Positions 12,852 through 25,152 are shown, numbered from the stretch's first letter. The stretch is DNA of 64,000 nt from Neopestalotiopsis rosae (GCA_023078685.1 JALGAS010000008.1:372001-436000), one strand, 5' to 3'. Notes: generated from the sequence alone by a model not told the origin. Program-made: numbers and translations.

Positions 12852-13577
12852 ATGTCAAACAGCGTGCCACTTGGCGAGGTGCTGGACAATGCCGAACCAG
12901 CCAAGAGCCCAAATCACTTGGTCATTGAGGGCCGATATACGAGGCTCGAACCAATCGCCACAACACACGCATCAGCGTTGTATCAGTGCCTGTGCCGTGA
13001 CTCTCCAGCGGAAACGTGGTCATACATGGCCGCTGGGCCTTTTACAGGCGAGGAAGCGTTTACCACTCACATTGAGAACCTCGTGGTCTCCAAAGATCCG
13101 CTCTTCTTTACCGTCATCACCCAAGTGGAGTTGCCCGGACTGGCGGCTGGCAGTCCCGTGGGCTACCTGAGCCTGATGCGCATCGATGTCAAGAATCGGG
13201 GAATCGAGGTCGGCAACGTGACCTTTTCAGCGGCGCTGCAACGCACCACGGTGGCGACCGAGGCGCTCTTTCTCGCCATGCGACACTGTTTCGAGGGGCT
13301 GGGCAACCGGCGGCTCGAGTGGAAGTGCGACAGCCTGAATGCCAAGAGTCGACGGGCTGCACTGCGTTACGGCTTCGTGTTTGAGGGCATCTTTAGAAAG
13401 CACTTCATCATCAAGGGCCGTAACCGCGACACGGCCTGGTTCTCTATTGTCGACGACGAGTGGCCGGCAATCAAGAGTGCGCTGGAAGCTTGGTTGGCTG
13501 CTGGGAACTTTGACGAGACTGGTCGACAAAGACGAGGTCTGGTAGAGATTCGCAAAGAGCTGGAGTCCATGTCGTAG
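12852..13577 (+). CDS. GNAT-family N-acetyltransferase (RimJ/RimL, Acetyltransf_3 type)
   Basis: A single exon of 241 residues starts at an ATG after a CACCACC leader. The fold is recognisable from RYTRLEPI near residue 28, the strand VGYLSLMRID around 103-112, the acetyl-CoA-binding helix region TVATEALFLAMRHCFE, and the family signature CDSLNAKSRRAALRYGF (residues about 159-175) followed by EGIFRKH. Such proteins transfer acetyl from acetyl-CoA to an amino group of a protein N-terminus or small molecule; fungal members with this layout are mostly uncharacterised. There is no targeting signal, so it is probably cytosolic. The next gene on the same strand starts 522 bp downstream, with no sign of linked function. 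Confidence 0.92.
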   Translation: MSNSVPLGEVLDNAEPAKSPNHLVIEGRYTRLEPIATTHASALYQCLCRDSPAETWSYMAAGPFTGEEAFTTHIENLVVSKDPLFFTVITQVELPGLAAGSPVGYLSLMRIDVKNRGIEVGNVTFSAALQRTTVATEALFLAMRHCFEGLGNRRLEWKCDSLNAKSRRAALRYGFVFEGIFRKHFIIKGRNRDTAWFSIVDDEWPAIKSALEAWLAAGNFDETGRQRRGLVEIRKELESMS

Positions 13578-14099
13578 CAGGATAACAATAACATTCAACT
13601 TCGTCGATTGCGGAGTATCAGGAGATGGAGACAACTTGGCTGTCGTGACTGTTACTATTGCTCCCAGCTATCACCAATAAATCAATCATCATCATATTAT
13701 TATTATCATTACATGACATACGTGCCAAGATACTAAAACGTTGCTGTTGGGTTCTTGTTTTGAATAGTTGAGTTATTGTATCATGCACATACCTACCTTT
13801 TACTGGGGTTCACAAGAGTAATGCAAAAACGCCGAGGTCGTAGTAGTATGTACACAGATTCTCGGAAACTTTTCGAGTCTCCCCAGACTAATAGCGTTGA
13901 ATCATCACAAAAAGTGTCCGAGGGAGCTTTTAATCAAGCACGAGCAGTACCAATTCCTTGAGCTTTTGACTTCTTCTTGCGCACACGTCCCTACATATAC
14001 ATGCAGGTACTTGTAGATCCGACAATAGACATCAAGCGACGACTTTTAGTCTCCGCAACGCGAATGGACAAACAAATCAATAATAATATCAAATTAGCC
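13578..14099. other. intergenic: GNAT 3' end and epoxide-hydrolase promoter
   Basis: An AT-rich stretch with several AATAA-like and TTATTATTATTATCATTA signals just after the GNAT stop, suitable for polyadenylation. No gene is seen. Confidence 0.5.
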
Positions 14100-15095
14100 A
14101 TGGAATTTTCACTGCCTCCAAGACAGAAGTTGGTCACCTCGCGGGGCTATCATTATTCTTATGTGCACATCCCCAGCGCAGCAATCACCAAAGCCACTCT
14201 GCTTTTGATCCATGGTTGGCCATCTCACATTGACGACTGGATCCTTCAAATACGTTATTTCGCCGCCAGAGGCTATGGTATCATTGCGCCCGATATGCTT
14301 GGCTATGGCGATAGTAGCGCCCCTTCAGACACCAGCGCCTATCGTCTGAGCCTAATCGCGCGCGATCTGGCTGAAATTCTCGACCAGGAGCAATTGCAGA
14401 GAGTTGTGGGTATCGGTCACGACTGGGGTGCGACGATCCTCTCTCGCTTTGCCATGTATAATCCTGAACGTCTGTCGGCCCTGATCTTGTTGGGCATCGG
14501 AGCCTCCAAGCCAGGAACGAAGTTCGACCTTGATGCCATTAACGAAATGACCAAGAAGGCGACCGGTTCGGAAATGCTAGGATATATTGCGTATATCAGC
14601 CGTGACCCAGGCTCTCATTGCGCCATGGAACGAAACGCCGAGTCGGTCATGAGTGTCCTCTTTGCCGCGGATCCAGAGTGCTGGAATCATCACCTGCGGC
14701 CCCTTGACGGGTTCACGACGCTTCTTGAAACGGGAAATTGCGTAGCCATTGGGGACTGGTTTCCGCAAGAACTACGAGAGAAGCACTTGAGACTTTTTGG
14801 CAAAACGGACGGCCATCTGGGCCCTTCTCAATACTACAAGATGCTTGACCAGAACCTGTCGGTGCCCGATGAAGAGCAATTGGTGGACTCTAGGGTTGTG
14901 CAGCCCGTTCTACTTGTAATACCAAGAGAACCTACGGCGTCAAGCCACATGCAGTCGCAGATGCTCTCGGCTTGGGCCTCAGACTTGGAAGTAGTGCAAC
15001 TTGACTCGGGTCATTGGGTACACATGGAGAAAAGTGAAGAGACAAACAGGGCTCTGGAAGAGTTTTTGAGGAAACATGATGTGGTCCAAGAGTAG
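14100..15095 (+). CDS. epoxide hydrolase-like alpha/beta-hydrolase
   Basis: 331 residues in one exon. The oxyanion motif HGWP is at 38-41, the nucleophile motif GHDWGA puts catalytic Asp at 108, and SGHWVHMEK near residue 305 supplies the catalytic His; YKM around 245-250 suits the lid-region Tyr. These are the hallmarks of soluble microsomal-type epoxide hydrolases that open epoxides to diols, as opposed to Ser esterases. I chose ATG 14100 (AGCCATGG context), because the protein from there starts like fungal family members; in-frame ATGs at 14064 and 14001 would add 12 or 33 unconserved residues. No signal peptide. Its substrate is unknown; xenobiotic or secondary-metabolite epoxides are usual. 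Confidence 0.9.
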   Translation: MEFSLPPRQKLVTSRGYHYSYVHIPSAAITKATLLLIHGWPSHIDDWILQIRYFAARGYGIIAPDMLGYGDSSAPSDTSAYRLSLIARDLAEILDQEQLQRVVGIGHDWGATILSRFAMYNPERLSALILLGIGASKPGTKFDLDAINEMTKKATGSEMLGYIAYISRDPGSHCAMERNAESVMSVLFAADPECWNHHLRPLDGFTTLLETGNCVAIGDWFPQELREKHLRLFGKTDGHLGPSQYYKMLDQNLSVPDEEQLVDSRVVQPVLLVIPREPTASSHMQSQMLSAWASDLEVVQLDSGHWVHMEKSEETNRALEEFLRKHDVVQE

Positions 15096-17196
15096 CTTCT
15101 GGTGACAAATCAGCTACGTAGTAAGTGCTTCGTTGAGGCGCAATAGATAACTTATAATTCGTGTTCATCTAGACTCTGAGTCTCGTCTCACTCAGACAAG
15201 TACGGACTTGTCCGCCTAGCATAGCCTCTCCTTTCAACTCAGATTCTCAGTGCCTTGGAGTCCCGTCATCGTGTATGGACTCATTATATGATGTTCTCAT
15301 GACTGTATGACGCCCTAGCAGTGAGCAGATCGCAAGAGGACTTGTCCAGTGTAACCGTTGTCTGGAACCTCGGGGTTGGTACTAGGCGCCCAATCGTGGA
15401 CAGCCTGAGTCACTGCGTGTGGAGGAGGGTTGTAGTCACGGCGGTCATCTTGCCTCCAGAGTATAGAATGCGTACTGCCGATGCGCCGTTTACTTGCATT
15501 GGCGAGGCAAACTTGGACATGCTCTGGATTGTGAATCGATTGTCAATCCCCTTATCTCTTTGCTCAGTGAGGTCTGACGCTATTTTGGCGGCCGAAACAG
15601 TAGAGCTGATGAGACTGAATAGCTCTTTCGAATATTGTATGGCTTCCTGCCTCGTTACCGAGAGTATGTAACGGAAATGCTCCATTTGATTGGGAGGCAT
15701 CGATGAACAGACTTCGTTCACCTCTAGGCGATGAGGCTATAGATTGCACTTTCGGCGGTGGTGAAACTCTAAGCCACGATCGTATATCCGCTGGCGTGTC
15801 ATGCGGTGCTGTTGGTGGAACTAAGTTGGAACTTTGGATAGTGAGGCGGGCCCTGAAAGTGATGACACTATACAACTTGTCTCGTGATGGCAATGTACAA
15901 AAAGGTTGTTCGTAACCAGAATACCTTGAGCACCTTAGGGGAGTCAGTTCCTTTAGCGAGGCGAGATAGCTGACGTGTGCCTCTTCCTGTTATTGACAGT
16001 AAAACCGTCGCTGATCCAGACACTTGTGCTGAACACACCACAGGCTGGCCTTCCAGCACATCATTATGATCCATGATTACAACTCTTCAAATTGCTATAA
16101 CGGTACCAGGGAATAAGTGCCCACGATCTTTTAGACTATATCATGGGCAATGAAAGATAAATGAACATGTCTGGCTACTATTTCAATTGCCCCCTTAGAA
16201 CCATGCGGATGATCGAAAATCCCATCGTACAGTCCATATTCAGTTGGCAATAAGTAATCAGCGAAAATCGAGCACTCAGCGTCACAGATATGAAGTATAT
16301 CGGTCAGACTCGCTCTACAATCAACTCGATGTCATGGTTGGATCTTTTCCCTTGATATTCCCAGTTCATCAACCAGAGTCATCCCAAAAGTCCTGAAGAA
16401 GACACCTAGAGGCTACAGTTCAAGCAGTAGGCCCATGTTTCTAACATTTTGATCAAAGCACTCTTGTCCCGTGTTCTGTACCTACAAAAAGTCGTTAATA
16501 GTGTATCGTTGTATGAATCCATCCTGAGTGTGGCCAATGTCAGTCTTCTCCCTCTCATTACTCACCGCTTGATGGCATCCTGAGGAATTATACAGATTTT
16601 GCATCACGAGATTGCAGCATTTGCGGTCGTTGACCACGCCGCTACTCGGTACAGCGGCAAGACCATTAGTGAAATTCAAATAGCTCTGAACCAATACGCA
16701 GCGTGGAAACGAGGAGAGGAACGGGTATACGACATCCATCCAAATGGCATTTCCCTCGTCGAGACCAGTACAGTCCCTAGACCAGTCTAAACACAATCTT
16801 GAGATTATTACGTTGGAATGACCACGCCTGCGACTTGTCTGCCAGTAGTTATTTGACCCTTGCCCCAGTGCTGCCAGTGGTTCCGGGAACAGTTCGGTCA
16901 AGGTCGCCCGAGAGATCGGTCCTGGATCCCGACTCTCACAACAGTTGGAGTTCTTATGATCCAGCATCCGAGGCCAAGCTCAAAAGCTATATAGATGCCA
17001 TTGTCTCAATATCTGTACGCGGATTCTATATTTCCCGGTTTGTGTATATTGGCAACTTTACGCTCGGTCCTGTGAGTCTGAAGAATATTGTGGATATGGC
17101 AACGTCGGCCCGGGGGTGACCTAGAGAAGGATACCGGTGCATATTGCAGCAAAGGCCCGTGGGATATTATAGGTTCTCTTTTTCGCTCTATACGCG
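15096..17196. other. 2.1-kb interval without a recognised gene
   Basis: Open frames at 15,410-15,721 (-), 16,482-16,967 (-) and 16,599-17,119 (+) show no known motif and overlap one another. The minus frame at 15,410-15,721 has protein-like helical composition but no start context or splice partner that convinces me. The interval ends at the solo LTR. Confidence 0.5.
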
Positions 17197-17341
17197 TGTT
17201 AGGCGTAGCCCAACACAGTGGCAACCAGCCACTGCCAATGGGTCTAGCGTAGCTGGACTACATAGGATTGGCCTTCGGCCAATCTACAGATAGGAATGTC
17301 ATGCTTCTACAACACACCATTCTGTACCATAAGGTGCAATA
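17197..17341 (+). mobile_element. solo 145-bp LTR (copy A, divergent)
   Basis: It begins TGTTAGGCG, ends GGTGCAATA and is flanked by an exact 5-bp duplication ACGCG (17192-17196 and 17342-17346). Length and ends match the 145-bp LTR family of the AT-rich compartment. It keeps the two family hairpins but has a different stretch at about 17,212-17,260 that contains an extra hairpin with arms CAGTGGC/GCCACTG. This is the only copy in the gene-rich part, and its mid-section is the most diverged. Confidence 0.9.
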
Positions 17342-18792
17342 ACGCGGGAGAGGAACGAAAGAATAGTAATTACCTCTATATGCTATATATAAATATAAAT
17401 TGAGATAAAGAAAAGGGATATTGCTATAGCTATAAAAATAATTTTATAATAACTTATATTTATTTATTTTCGTATCTTTATAAGAGAGAATTCTTGAAAA
17501 GAAGGGCTACAAATCTATTATATAATCTTGCTACCTTAGCTATAAGACCATAATGAGTGGTACCAGTATATTGTGTACCAAGCATGTCTCTCTACCTATG
17601 CGCCTTTAGTGCACGACCCATCGATGTGTCGGATTTGCAGCCTGACATCGATATATTATATCGATCGCCAAATGTACTCATGAGACTGCAATGTAAAGTC
17701 CCTCCTGCAAGGCTTCAATGAAGGGTCATTCCACTTGTATCGTCGGGTCATCGTAGGAAGCAGTTGCTGGAGATGCGCGTGCACTGGTGCATAAGGTTTT
17801 CTATCGTCCTGAACAAGCCGACAGTAGCGACAATCTCATTTGAAACGACGACCAAGGAAGGGAAGGTGCCTCTCTCTGGCCAGGAGCCAGACTGCCCAAC
17901 AGACGACAGTGCCACATCATCACGGTCAATTGGTGATTGTTTATTCGGTGCCTCGTATACCCTCACTAGTCAAGGTCGCGGCTGCCGCAGTAGGAGCGGA
18001 CCTTCCACGCCTGGACTATAAACCAGCGCAGGTTGACTTGAATTGGCAAGCACGACCTTGACCGGCGCGAGTATAGGCAATTATAGTCAGTCGACTATAG
18101 TTCGCCTCCAACATCGTATACAAGGTCAACCACAACATTTCACGGCACCTCGCGACTGACAACTTTCCAAGCGTCCAATGTCGTTCTCTGTCTTCCTAGT
18201 ATTTGGGGCTCAACACCGGACGAGAGCTGCACGGAGATACAGGGTGAAATACATCATGTCATGAATATGGCACCCATCCATGCTCTTCGTATACCAGATG
18301 ATTGCGGCACCTTGAATTTTTACGAGACATAGTATGAGCTCATTCGTTCTCTTGGCCCTGTATATTTGATGTCGCGGCGCGCTTCATGGGCTGGGGGCGC
18401 TGGTCTATAGCTTGGGCAAGACACGCATCTCATGCAATGATACATTGCTCGATTCAAACATTCAACAAAGCCTCTGGAGCACGCTATGCGACAATAGCAA
18501 GAACCAGACTCGTCCACGTGCAATCTAGATTATGCAAGCAACGCCGTGGCGCCTTCGCAGCCGCATTGGCCAAACATATTCACTATACATGAGCCAATTT
18601 CTCGGCAGACGAGAACATAAGCATTCGCCCGCCCAACGGCAAAATGAATTGAGAGCACTCCTATCCCTCTATGGGAAGCAGTGTCTCAACTTTGGCAGTC
18701 GCGACTCGTGGTGGTGGCTTGGGGGCGGGCCGGGACCCCGAAACACCAAAAGATATCGCGAGCCTGAGTCATGCTCCGACGCGCCCGTCACG
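17342..18792. other. intergenic with a short AT-rich patch
   Basis: Bases 17,365-17,550 are strongly AT-rich, unlike the flanks, and look like a small scar of degraded repeat next to the solo LTR. The remainder is ordinary composition; frames at 17,764-18,061 match no family. Confidence 0.5.
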
Positions 18793-18910
18793 TGATGAGA
18801 GGGGGATTCGAACCCCCGCCAATTTCTTGACTGCAATACTCCTCGAACTGGTGTCCTGAGGAAGCTGTAAAGCTTGAGTGCAGCGCCTTAGACCGCTCGG
18901 CCATCTCACC
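18793..18910 (-). tRNA. tRNA-Leu(CAA), intron-containing
   Basis: On the minus strand the gene starts GGTGAGATGGCC and ends TCTCATCA, pairing as a 7-bp acceptor stem with one G-U. The D-arm region GGCCGAGCGGTCTAAGGC, anticodon stem CTGCA/TGCAG, and T-arm GGGGG-TTCGAAT-CCCCC are all present. The loop reads CT-CAA-G, then a 36-nt intron, then T, giving anticodon CAA (reads UUG). A long variable arm (TCAAGAAATTGGC) fits a type II tRNA. CCA is not encoded, as usual in eukaryotes. Confidence 0.97.
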
Positions 18911-20616
18911 GTGTTATTGTTGAGAATTTGTGGCGTATGCACATCTATGACCTAAGACAGAAGAAATCGCGCACGCTAGTCCCGAAGTAGGGCAGCCAGA
19001 GCGCAGACGGAGTGTTCCAGCCCGCTGCGGTCCCCGAATGCGTCCCTCGTAGTCAGCTGGTCGCCATGTGTCTATACTCATACAATAAGAAATATAGGCT
19101 TTCTCCATGAGATACCATATGATTACAAGACGTTTTGGCATCCATATGACATGGGGTGGTTAGCAACGTAAGGGCTACAGCACAGGCTCAGGCTTTCTCC
19201 AATACCTGCTCCAGTCTAGTCTTGTATAACAAGATTTATAGTCATCATCAACTTGTGAAAGTTGTGTGTTGCAGCCCTTGCTTCTCTTGCATAATGTGCA
19301 CTGATTCCATGGAGCACACTCCATGGAATCAACGTTAGGCATCACCGATCTTATTGGTTTGTATTCGAGTATTGCAAATGTGGTGTATCTCAAAGCCGAA
19401 GATACCAACATGAAGAGAGATAGAGGATTACACGCAATTGAGTTAGTGATGAATTAATACAGCCGAAACAAATTTGTTCCTATTGACGATACATCCTAGC
19501 AAGTCTCGGCTCATACCTGGCCTTGGTGGTCCTATCGCCATCCCACGACACCCCCCGTCAAAGAATCCGTGGTATCCATACAGGCAGAGTGACACTACGT
19601 ACGTGGAATCATATAAACAATGCACACTGTAGTCCTGGCCAGCGGCCAAGATCAAGGCCGCTTTGGTTGGAGTGACACAATACAGCCTGAAGGAGTGTGA
19701 CACTTTCTGCTTCAATTGGACGGCAGGAATGCTGCTATAGGGCTGAGCATGGATGACAAGGTACAGGCAAGTAACGAGGCTGATCGTGTGCCTAGAGAGA
19801 CATATCATATTCATCTACATGTCTCAACACAAAGTTAAAGGTGCAAGATATCATGTATCGGTTCCAAGGTAGATGGGTATACGAATAAAACTATTCGTAC
19901 CGACGGGAAATTTTCCAGCTCGGAGCATACTTGCCGTACACTAGCGTTAGGTACATAGTAGGGAGATGGGTAGATCCACTCGTGCTAGAGGGACCTCAGA
20001 GGTCCACGAGGATGTCCTGGACAGGGACGACGACTGCACCACATCATCAAATAAGAGCTATGATCACTTGCTGAATCATTCCACAAGTAGGTACGTGTAT
20101 GCGTTGAGAATGACCAAACTCTGGCGGTATCGAGCCCGTCGCCTTGCTGTTGCTCACCTTGACCCAACAAGCTCTTGGTCGCCAATGTTCATTCGGGGAC
20201 AATGTCGATTTATCACGACTTTGGTATTGCTGCATGGAAGTGCAATTTGCTGTGCTGGCGGCTACTCGGTACCTCAATCCACTATGATACTAAACTTGGA
20301 TGGTCAGCCACCTTGACGAGTCCTAGATAGGCAAACCCACTCCCTAATTCCTTGCCCAAATTCGAGAACCCGCCCGATGACGCGGCTCACGATAGCGGCC
20401 GGGCGACCCCGGGCCTTTTGATATAACGACACGCTCAAACGTGTTTACGGAGCTGACGATTCATAACACTTCACTCGCCGTCGAACTCCATTTTCCTGTA
20501 CCGAGAGAAGACTCACAAAAGCAATAGAATTTCCAAAGAGATTACCTCAGTTCTTCCACTGTCCCAGTGTCTTCTCTATCATACGTGACCCAAGCAAAGG
20601 GGATATAACCGCCGCC
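18911..20616. other. 1.7-kb intergenic interval
   Basis: No convincing gene. It holds a near-perfect palindrome at 19,302-19,331. The end of the interval, from about 20,430, is probably the promoter of the GPI-type gene. Confidence 0.5.
19302..19331. repeat. 13-bp inverted repeat (hairpin)
   Basis: Arms TGATTCCATGGAG and CTCCATGGAATCA are perfect complements separated by CACA. There is no T-run after it, so it is not an obvious terminator. Function unknown. Confidence 0.8.
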
Positions 20617-21165
20617 ATGCATCTGAGAACCCTGTTTCTGACCGGCGTTGCCTCTGTGGCTCTTGTAAGTAATTCCACCTGACTGCCTTGAACAAGGAGC
20701 CAAATGGAGCCAGACAACTAATGATGGTCTCCACGGATTTAGACGCAAGCAGCCGAGACTTCTACCGTCGACGCCTCGCAGGCAGCGGCTATCATCAGTA
20801 GCTACGCAGCTCAAATCAGCAGTCTGAACGCCATGATCCTATCCAAGGAGGCTGCTGTTACCGCCACTGGCACAGCATACAACGCTGTCCTGGCGAGCCT
20901 CCAGTCCGAGGCTGCCTCATTGCAGTCGTCCATTGTCAGCGCCGAGAGTGTCGCTTACGCATCTTTTATTGGCAATGCCACTGGCGTAGCAGCCACAACG
21001 ACAGCAACGACGGCAACTGCAACCGCTACTGACGGCACAAGCACCGGCGACAGCGCCGTCACCATCTACGGCACTGACTCTTCTGGAGCTGGAGCTCTCC
21101 CGACCGCGATCGCTGGACTTCAAGTCATGGCTGGTGGCATGGCAGTCCTCGCTGCCGTCATGTGA
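20617..21165 (+). CDS. small secreted GPI-anchored-type Ala/Ser/Thr-rich protein
   Basis: Exon 1 is 20617-20664 (GCCGCCATG context). A 78-bp intron has donor GTAAGT and acceptor TTTAG, and exon 2 is 20743-21165; the protein has 156 residues. The N-terminus MHLRTLFLTGVASVALTQA is a signal peptide with likely cleavage after TQA. The body is Ala/Ser-rich and helical, then a Thr/Ala-rich stretch near residues 100-115 suits O-mannosylation. The last residues GLQVMAGGMAVLAAVM form a hydrophobic C-terminus preceded by small residues (SSGAG), as needed for GPI attachment. It is probably a cell-wall or plasma-membrane surface protein. No specific family is recognised. Confidence 0.82.
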
Positions 21166-22992
21166 ACATAACGAGAGGTCAGGGCGTGCGAAAGATAATA
21201 AGATAATAACGTAATATTGTGATCAAACATTGTGACTGCTTGTACCGCCTGCCTTACGCAGAGCACGAGCATTGGGATTACACGGTCCTGGTATTGTCAG
21301 AACCAGGAGTCTTGTGCCACGAGTGACTACCATCGTATGTGAGCTCCTGTCACTTACGGCTGTGGTCTGCCCGAGAGACTGAATCGACGTAGCTGCTCTA
21401 GCTTTGGTAACGATGTGAATCTTTGGCTTCGATGGATGATTCGGGTAGACCCGGAGGATTCGATCAGAATTATTGGTAATCGCAATGAGAGAGATGGGGC
21501 TTGGCCGCGATCCGGTGGCACATGTATATATCTCCTAAGGATGGACCGTGACGAGTGGTGTACTGGATTTGGCTTGTATTTCCTTACCTTCCGTGAAAGA
21601 AGGGCCCCTACAACAAGATGCAATAACTAATCTTTATACACGTGATTATCATTCACTCCATGGGTCATTTCTTTCAACGGGTAAACTTATAAGAGCTTGG
21701 ATTGTCGTTGACGGGGTAGAGGTACGTAGTAGTGGTTTTCATTTATATCAGATGTGAGATGGAGAAGAAATGGTGTTGTGAAAGAATTTAAAAAGTTGAA
21801 AACGCAAAAAGGCTAAAACATTCAGACGAAGGGGGGACGAGAAAACAAACGAAAAAACAAGTTGAAAACTAGAGCTTGATCATGCTGAATTCAGGCATCA
21901 GCCATGTATGCGCTTGGCTCGGAAAACATACAGAGGATCAATCTTTCTTTGATCGAAAGTCTAATGGATATTCACAATATTATAAAGGCAAATCGACAAA
22001 TCACCCTTGTATAGAGCACGACAAATATTCAATCTATCATGAAGGTGAATTTCAATCTCCCAAATACTTTGGAACTACACCAAACTTCCACTGAGGCGTC
22101 ATTACACAAGCTGGCCCATCATAAGAGACAGCTTCAACATCGTTCCAGTCAGTATCCATAGAGTACGGTCTCGACCAAATCGGAAGTTGGGCTCGCTATG
22201 GTAGACAAGTCTCATAATCGCCCAGGCTCGAACAAAAACAGCAGATTGAATCAAGGTCACGACAAGACCATTCCAACTGCATTATCAGTTCGCCTTAAAG
22301 TTCTGCAAAGCCAAGTAATACCACTCCAAGTCATCAATATTCATCCAGCAGGCATTAAATCTGAACAGGAGGTCGTGCAATGCAAGCTCATCGATACAAT
22401 GGCCGATGGTCTTCACATTGATTACAAACGATCAGGCACAATGATCAAGAAAAGGATACTTTTATTCCCGCAGATCACGCTCTGGCCTTGCTTGATTCAC
22501 AGCCACTACAAGCTCATGCAGTGATAAGAGAGAACAACTAGCCACCCTTACTGGACACTCAAACGGACACTATGCTAAGACGATCTTTGATTTGGAGTGA
22601 TGAACGGGTATCTATTCTCGTATCTACTTTCTTGATTCGTTTCCATGGTGGGATCGAACACGCATTTCGCAGTGGCGAGACGAGAGCACCGATCTTTCTG
22701 ACATGGTCGTCATCAACTTTCCGAAAACGCAGTCTTCGAGTGTATTCCAAGAGTTATGGTATAAATGGTTCTGAGCCTGCGTGCCCCTTCGTGGCCGCTC
22801 ATGGCGCCGTAAATTGTGATACAACCACCGAGCCCTGCATCATGGTCCGCAACCTTGGAATGGTGACTCAGCCCTTTGCCATGGGGTCGGATTGAGCTGC
22901 CGTGCCGCTGCTGATAAATCAGGTTTGTCGGCAAACTTCTTGTGTATTCAAATCGTCAATCTCGTCGGTGGAGATGCCTGGATATGGATTTT
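21166..22992. other. 1.8-kb intergenic interval
   Basis: Frames at 21,876-22,094 and 22,198-22,524 (+) are open, but I recognise no motif in them and their codon usage does not stand out. The right end is probably the PAC1 3' UTR. Confidence 0.45.
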
Positions 22993-24629
22993 TCAGTTGG
23001 CAAAGATCCTGACATTCAGATCGACGCTACCCGTGGCAATAACACATCGGATTTGCACTTCTGGTGCGGCGCCCGCTTTGGAGGATGGGCCGTTGGCCGT
23101 GTTGCCGTTTTGAGCGTCACCACTTCCATTGATGACGGGTTCCTTGACGAGAGCAGGCGCCCATCGGAGGCATGATATGAAGTGGCCATGGGCATTGTCC
23201 AGATTTTTGACCATCTTGCCCTCCTGGCTCAGGTCCCAACATCGCAGTGTCTTGTCGTCGGCTACACTGAAGAGGTATTTGCCCCCGGGGTGGAACAACA
23301 CCGCCCGCACCCAGTTATCATGGCCGACCAGCGTCTTTATACAGTTCCCGCGACCATCCCACAGCTTGATCGTCTTGTCTCGCGACCCCGTCGCCATGAA
23401 CTCTGCGCTAGCAGATGCGGGAGGGGCTTTTTGGCCGGCAATTTTGGCAAGGTATTGGTATGAAGCCGGTGGCGCCAGTGTGCAGCACTCAATCACGTTT
23501 TCGTGCCCAATAAAAGTGACCTTGCTCTCTGGGTTGGTCAGCGTCACGTCCCATAACCTGGCCGTCTGATCGGTTCCACACGACAATAGAAAGCGACCGT
23601 CAAAAGAAGGGAACACGTCCCTGACCCAGTCAGCATGGCCCCGGATAGTTTTGAGGCAGTAGCCAGTTGTGACGTCCCAAATGCGAAGTGTCTTGTCCCT
23701 CGAGGCTGAGACTAATAAATTGCTAGACGAGGGCGCACCAGCCGCGCCCGAGGGAATGAAGCGCACAGCGCTCACACTGTGGTCGTGGCCGGGCAGCGTC
23801 TTAATATTCTTATAATCGTCGGCAGGGTCCCATAGCTTGATGGTTAGATCGCTTGAGCACGAAGCCAGCAATGTACCTCCCCGCGGGCCACCAAAATCAA
23901 CGTCCAGAACGGCCTTGGTGTGACCCTTGATGGTGCGCTCGTGCTCGCCCAGTTCCCAATCCCAGATCTTGATGGTGTAATCTTCCGAGCCCGAAGCCAG
24001 GGTCGAGAAGACGGGATGGAAGGCGACACAAGTTATGGGCTTCTGATGCGACTGCAGAGTATGCCGGGCAGGCGACCTCGGCAGCCAGCTAGCAGGATCT
24101 TGACTGCGGCGAGCTAGAGAGGTAGGGGTTGCATTATCGAGCTCGGCTTGTATACTGGCATTCCGTGCTTCCAGGTCCATTATCTGCGGCTCTTAGCGAC
24201 AAGATCCTTACGGCGGAACAAGCCCTCGTACAGTAGCGAGCCCGAGAGGAAGGCAAGTAAAGGACAGAGCAGCAAGAAGACAGACGCACCTTTTTCTGCA
24301 AGCGGACGACACTCGTCCATTTCTTCTCGAGAAGCCCCTCATATTTCTTAGAAGTAGTAGCATCAAACGTGTCGCCAAGATTGAGTTCCTGGCGCAAGGC
24401 CTCGGCGGTGTTGTTCAGGTTGCTAGAGGAGAGGTATGCGACAATGGCCTTGTGCCTGCGGTGTAGGATGGAAGAGTCAGTACAAACATGCTATACACAC
24501 AAGGGTGAGCCGTCCGTGAGAGTTGTAAGACGAGCAAATATTGCGTGCAAGTGAGGAAGCCAGTGGTGAGTGGGTTTGAGGGACGCACAGTTCGTCAGCT
24601 TGGCGCGACGTCAAGATTTGACTGCTCAT
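22993..24629 (-). CDS. PAC1: nuclear distribution protein PAC1/NudF (LIS1 homologue)
   Basis: Three exons on the minus strand: 24629-24589, 24455-24290 and 24183-22993, total 465 residues. Donors are GTGCGT in both introns and acceptors CGCAG; intron 2 has branch CGCTAAG. The small first exon plus exon 2 restore a LisH dimerisation motif (residues about 7-39, [20 protein letters not shown]), followed by a coiled coil near 60-90 and seven WD40 repeats from about 110 to the end, with [21 protein letters not shown] and the terminal [12 protein letters not shown] typical of LIS1. LIS1 binds dynein and NudE at microtubule plus ends and drives nuclear migration. Length and domain order are normal. 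It lies head-to-head with the Stu2/Alp14 gene. Confidence 0.96.
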
Positions 24630-24692
24630 GCTTGCTGACTATGGTATTCTCATCAGCTCCGGGGTGGGCGTAGGATAGGATGCACTGTAGCT

Positions 24693-24712
24693 GTCGGTCG
24701 GTCGGTCGGTCG
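24693..24712. repeat. GTCG microsatellite, five units
   Basis: Five tandem GTCG units lie upstream of the PAC1 start, in its likely 5' region. Confidence 0.9.
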
Positions 24713-25152
24713 ATCAAGGTGCATAGGAGGATGATATGGGCGGTACTGGCCGAGGTTGATTGGTAGATAGATAGGTAGGAAGGAGTTGACACAGTCGTAG
24801 GGAGGGGCGGTCAGGTCCAGAATCAGAGCCAGAGCCAGATGCAGCTCAGGAGCTCGCTCTGCCTACTCGCAGCAGGAGCACGTCGCTTGGGCCGGTGCCC
24901 GACAACCAGGTGTATCTCGAGTCTCGTCCCAGATCAGTTGGGGACGTTTAGGGCGGATTGCCTGTCGTTGGAGAAGAAGCTGACTTGAGGTTGAGGGCAG
25001 CGGCGGGAGCAGCAGCAGTAGCAACAGCAGTGGTGGTGGTGGTGGTGGGATGATGTCAGTCAGTTTAGGAGCAGCCAAACTGGGCTGGGGTTTGGGGGGG
25101 CGCCGTTGATTTGGTGATTGATCGAAATCAAACAAACATTGGCTTCAAATTA

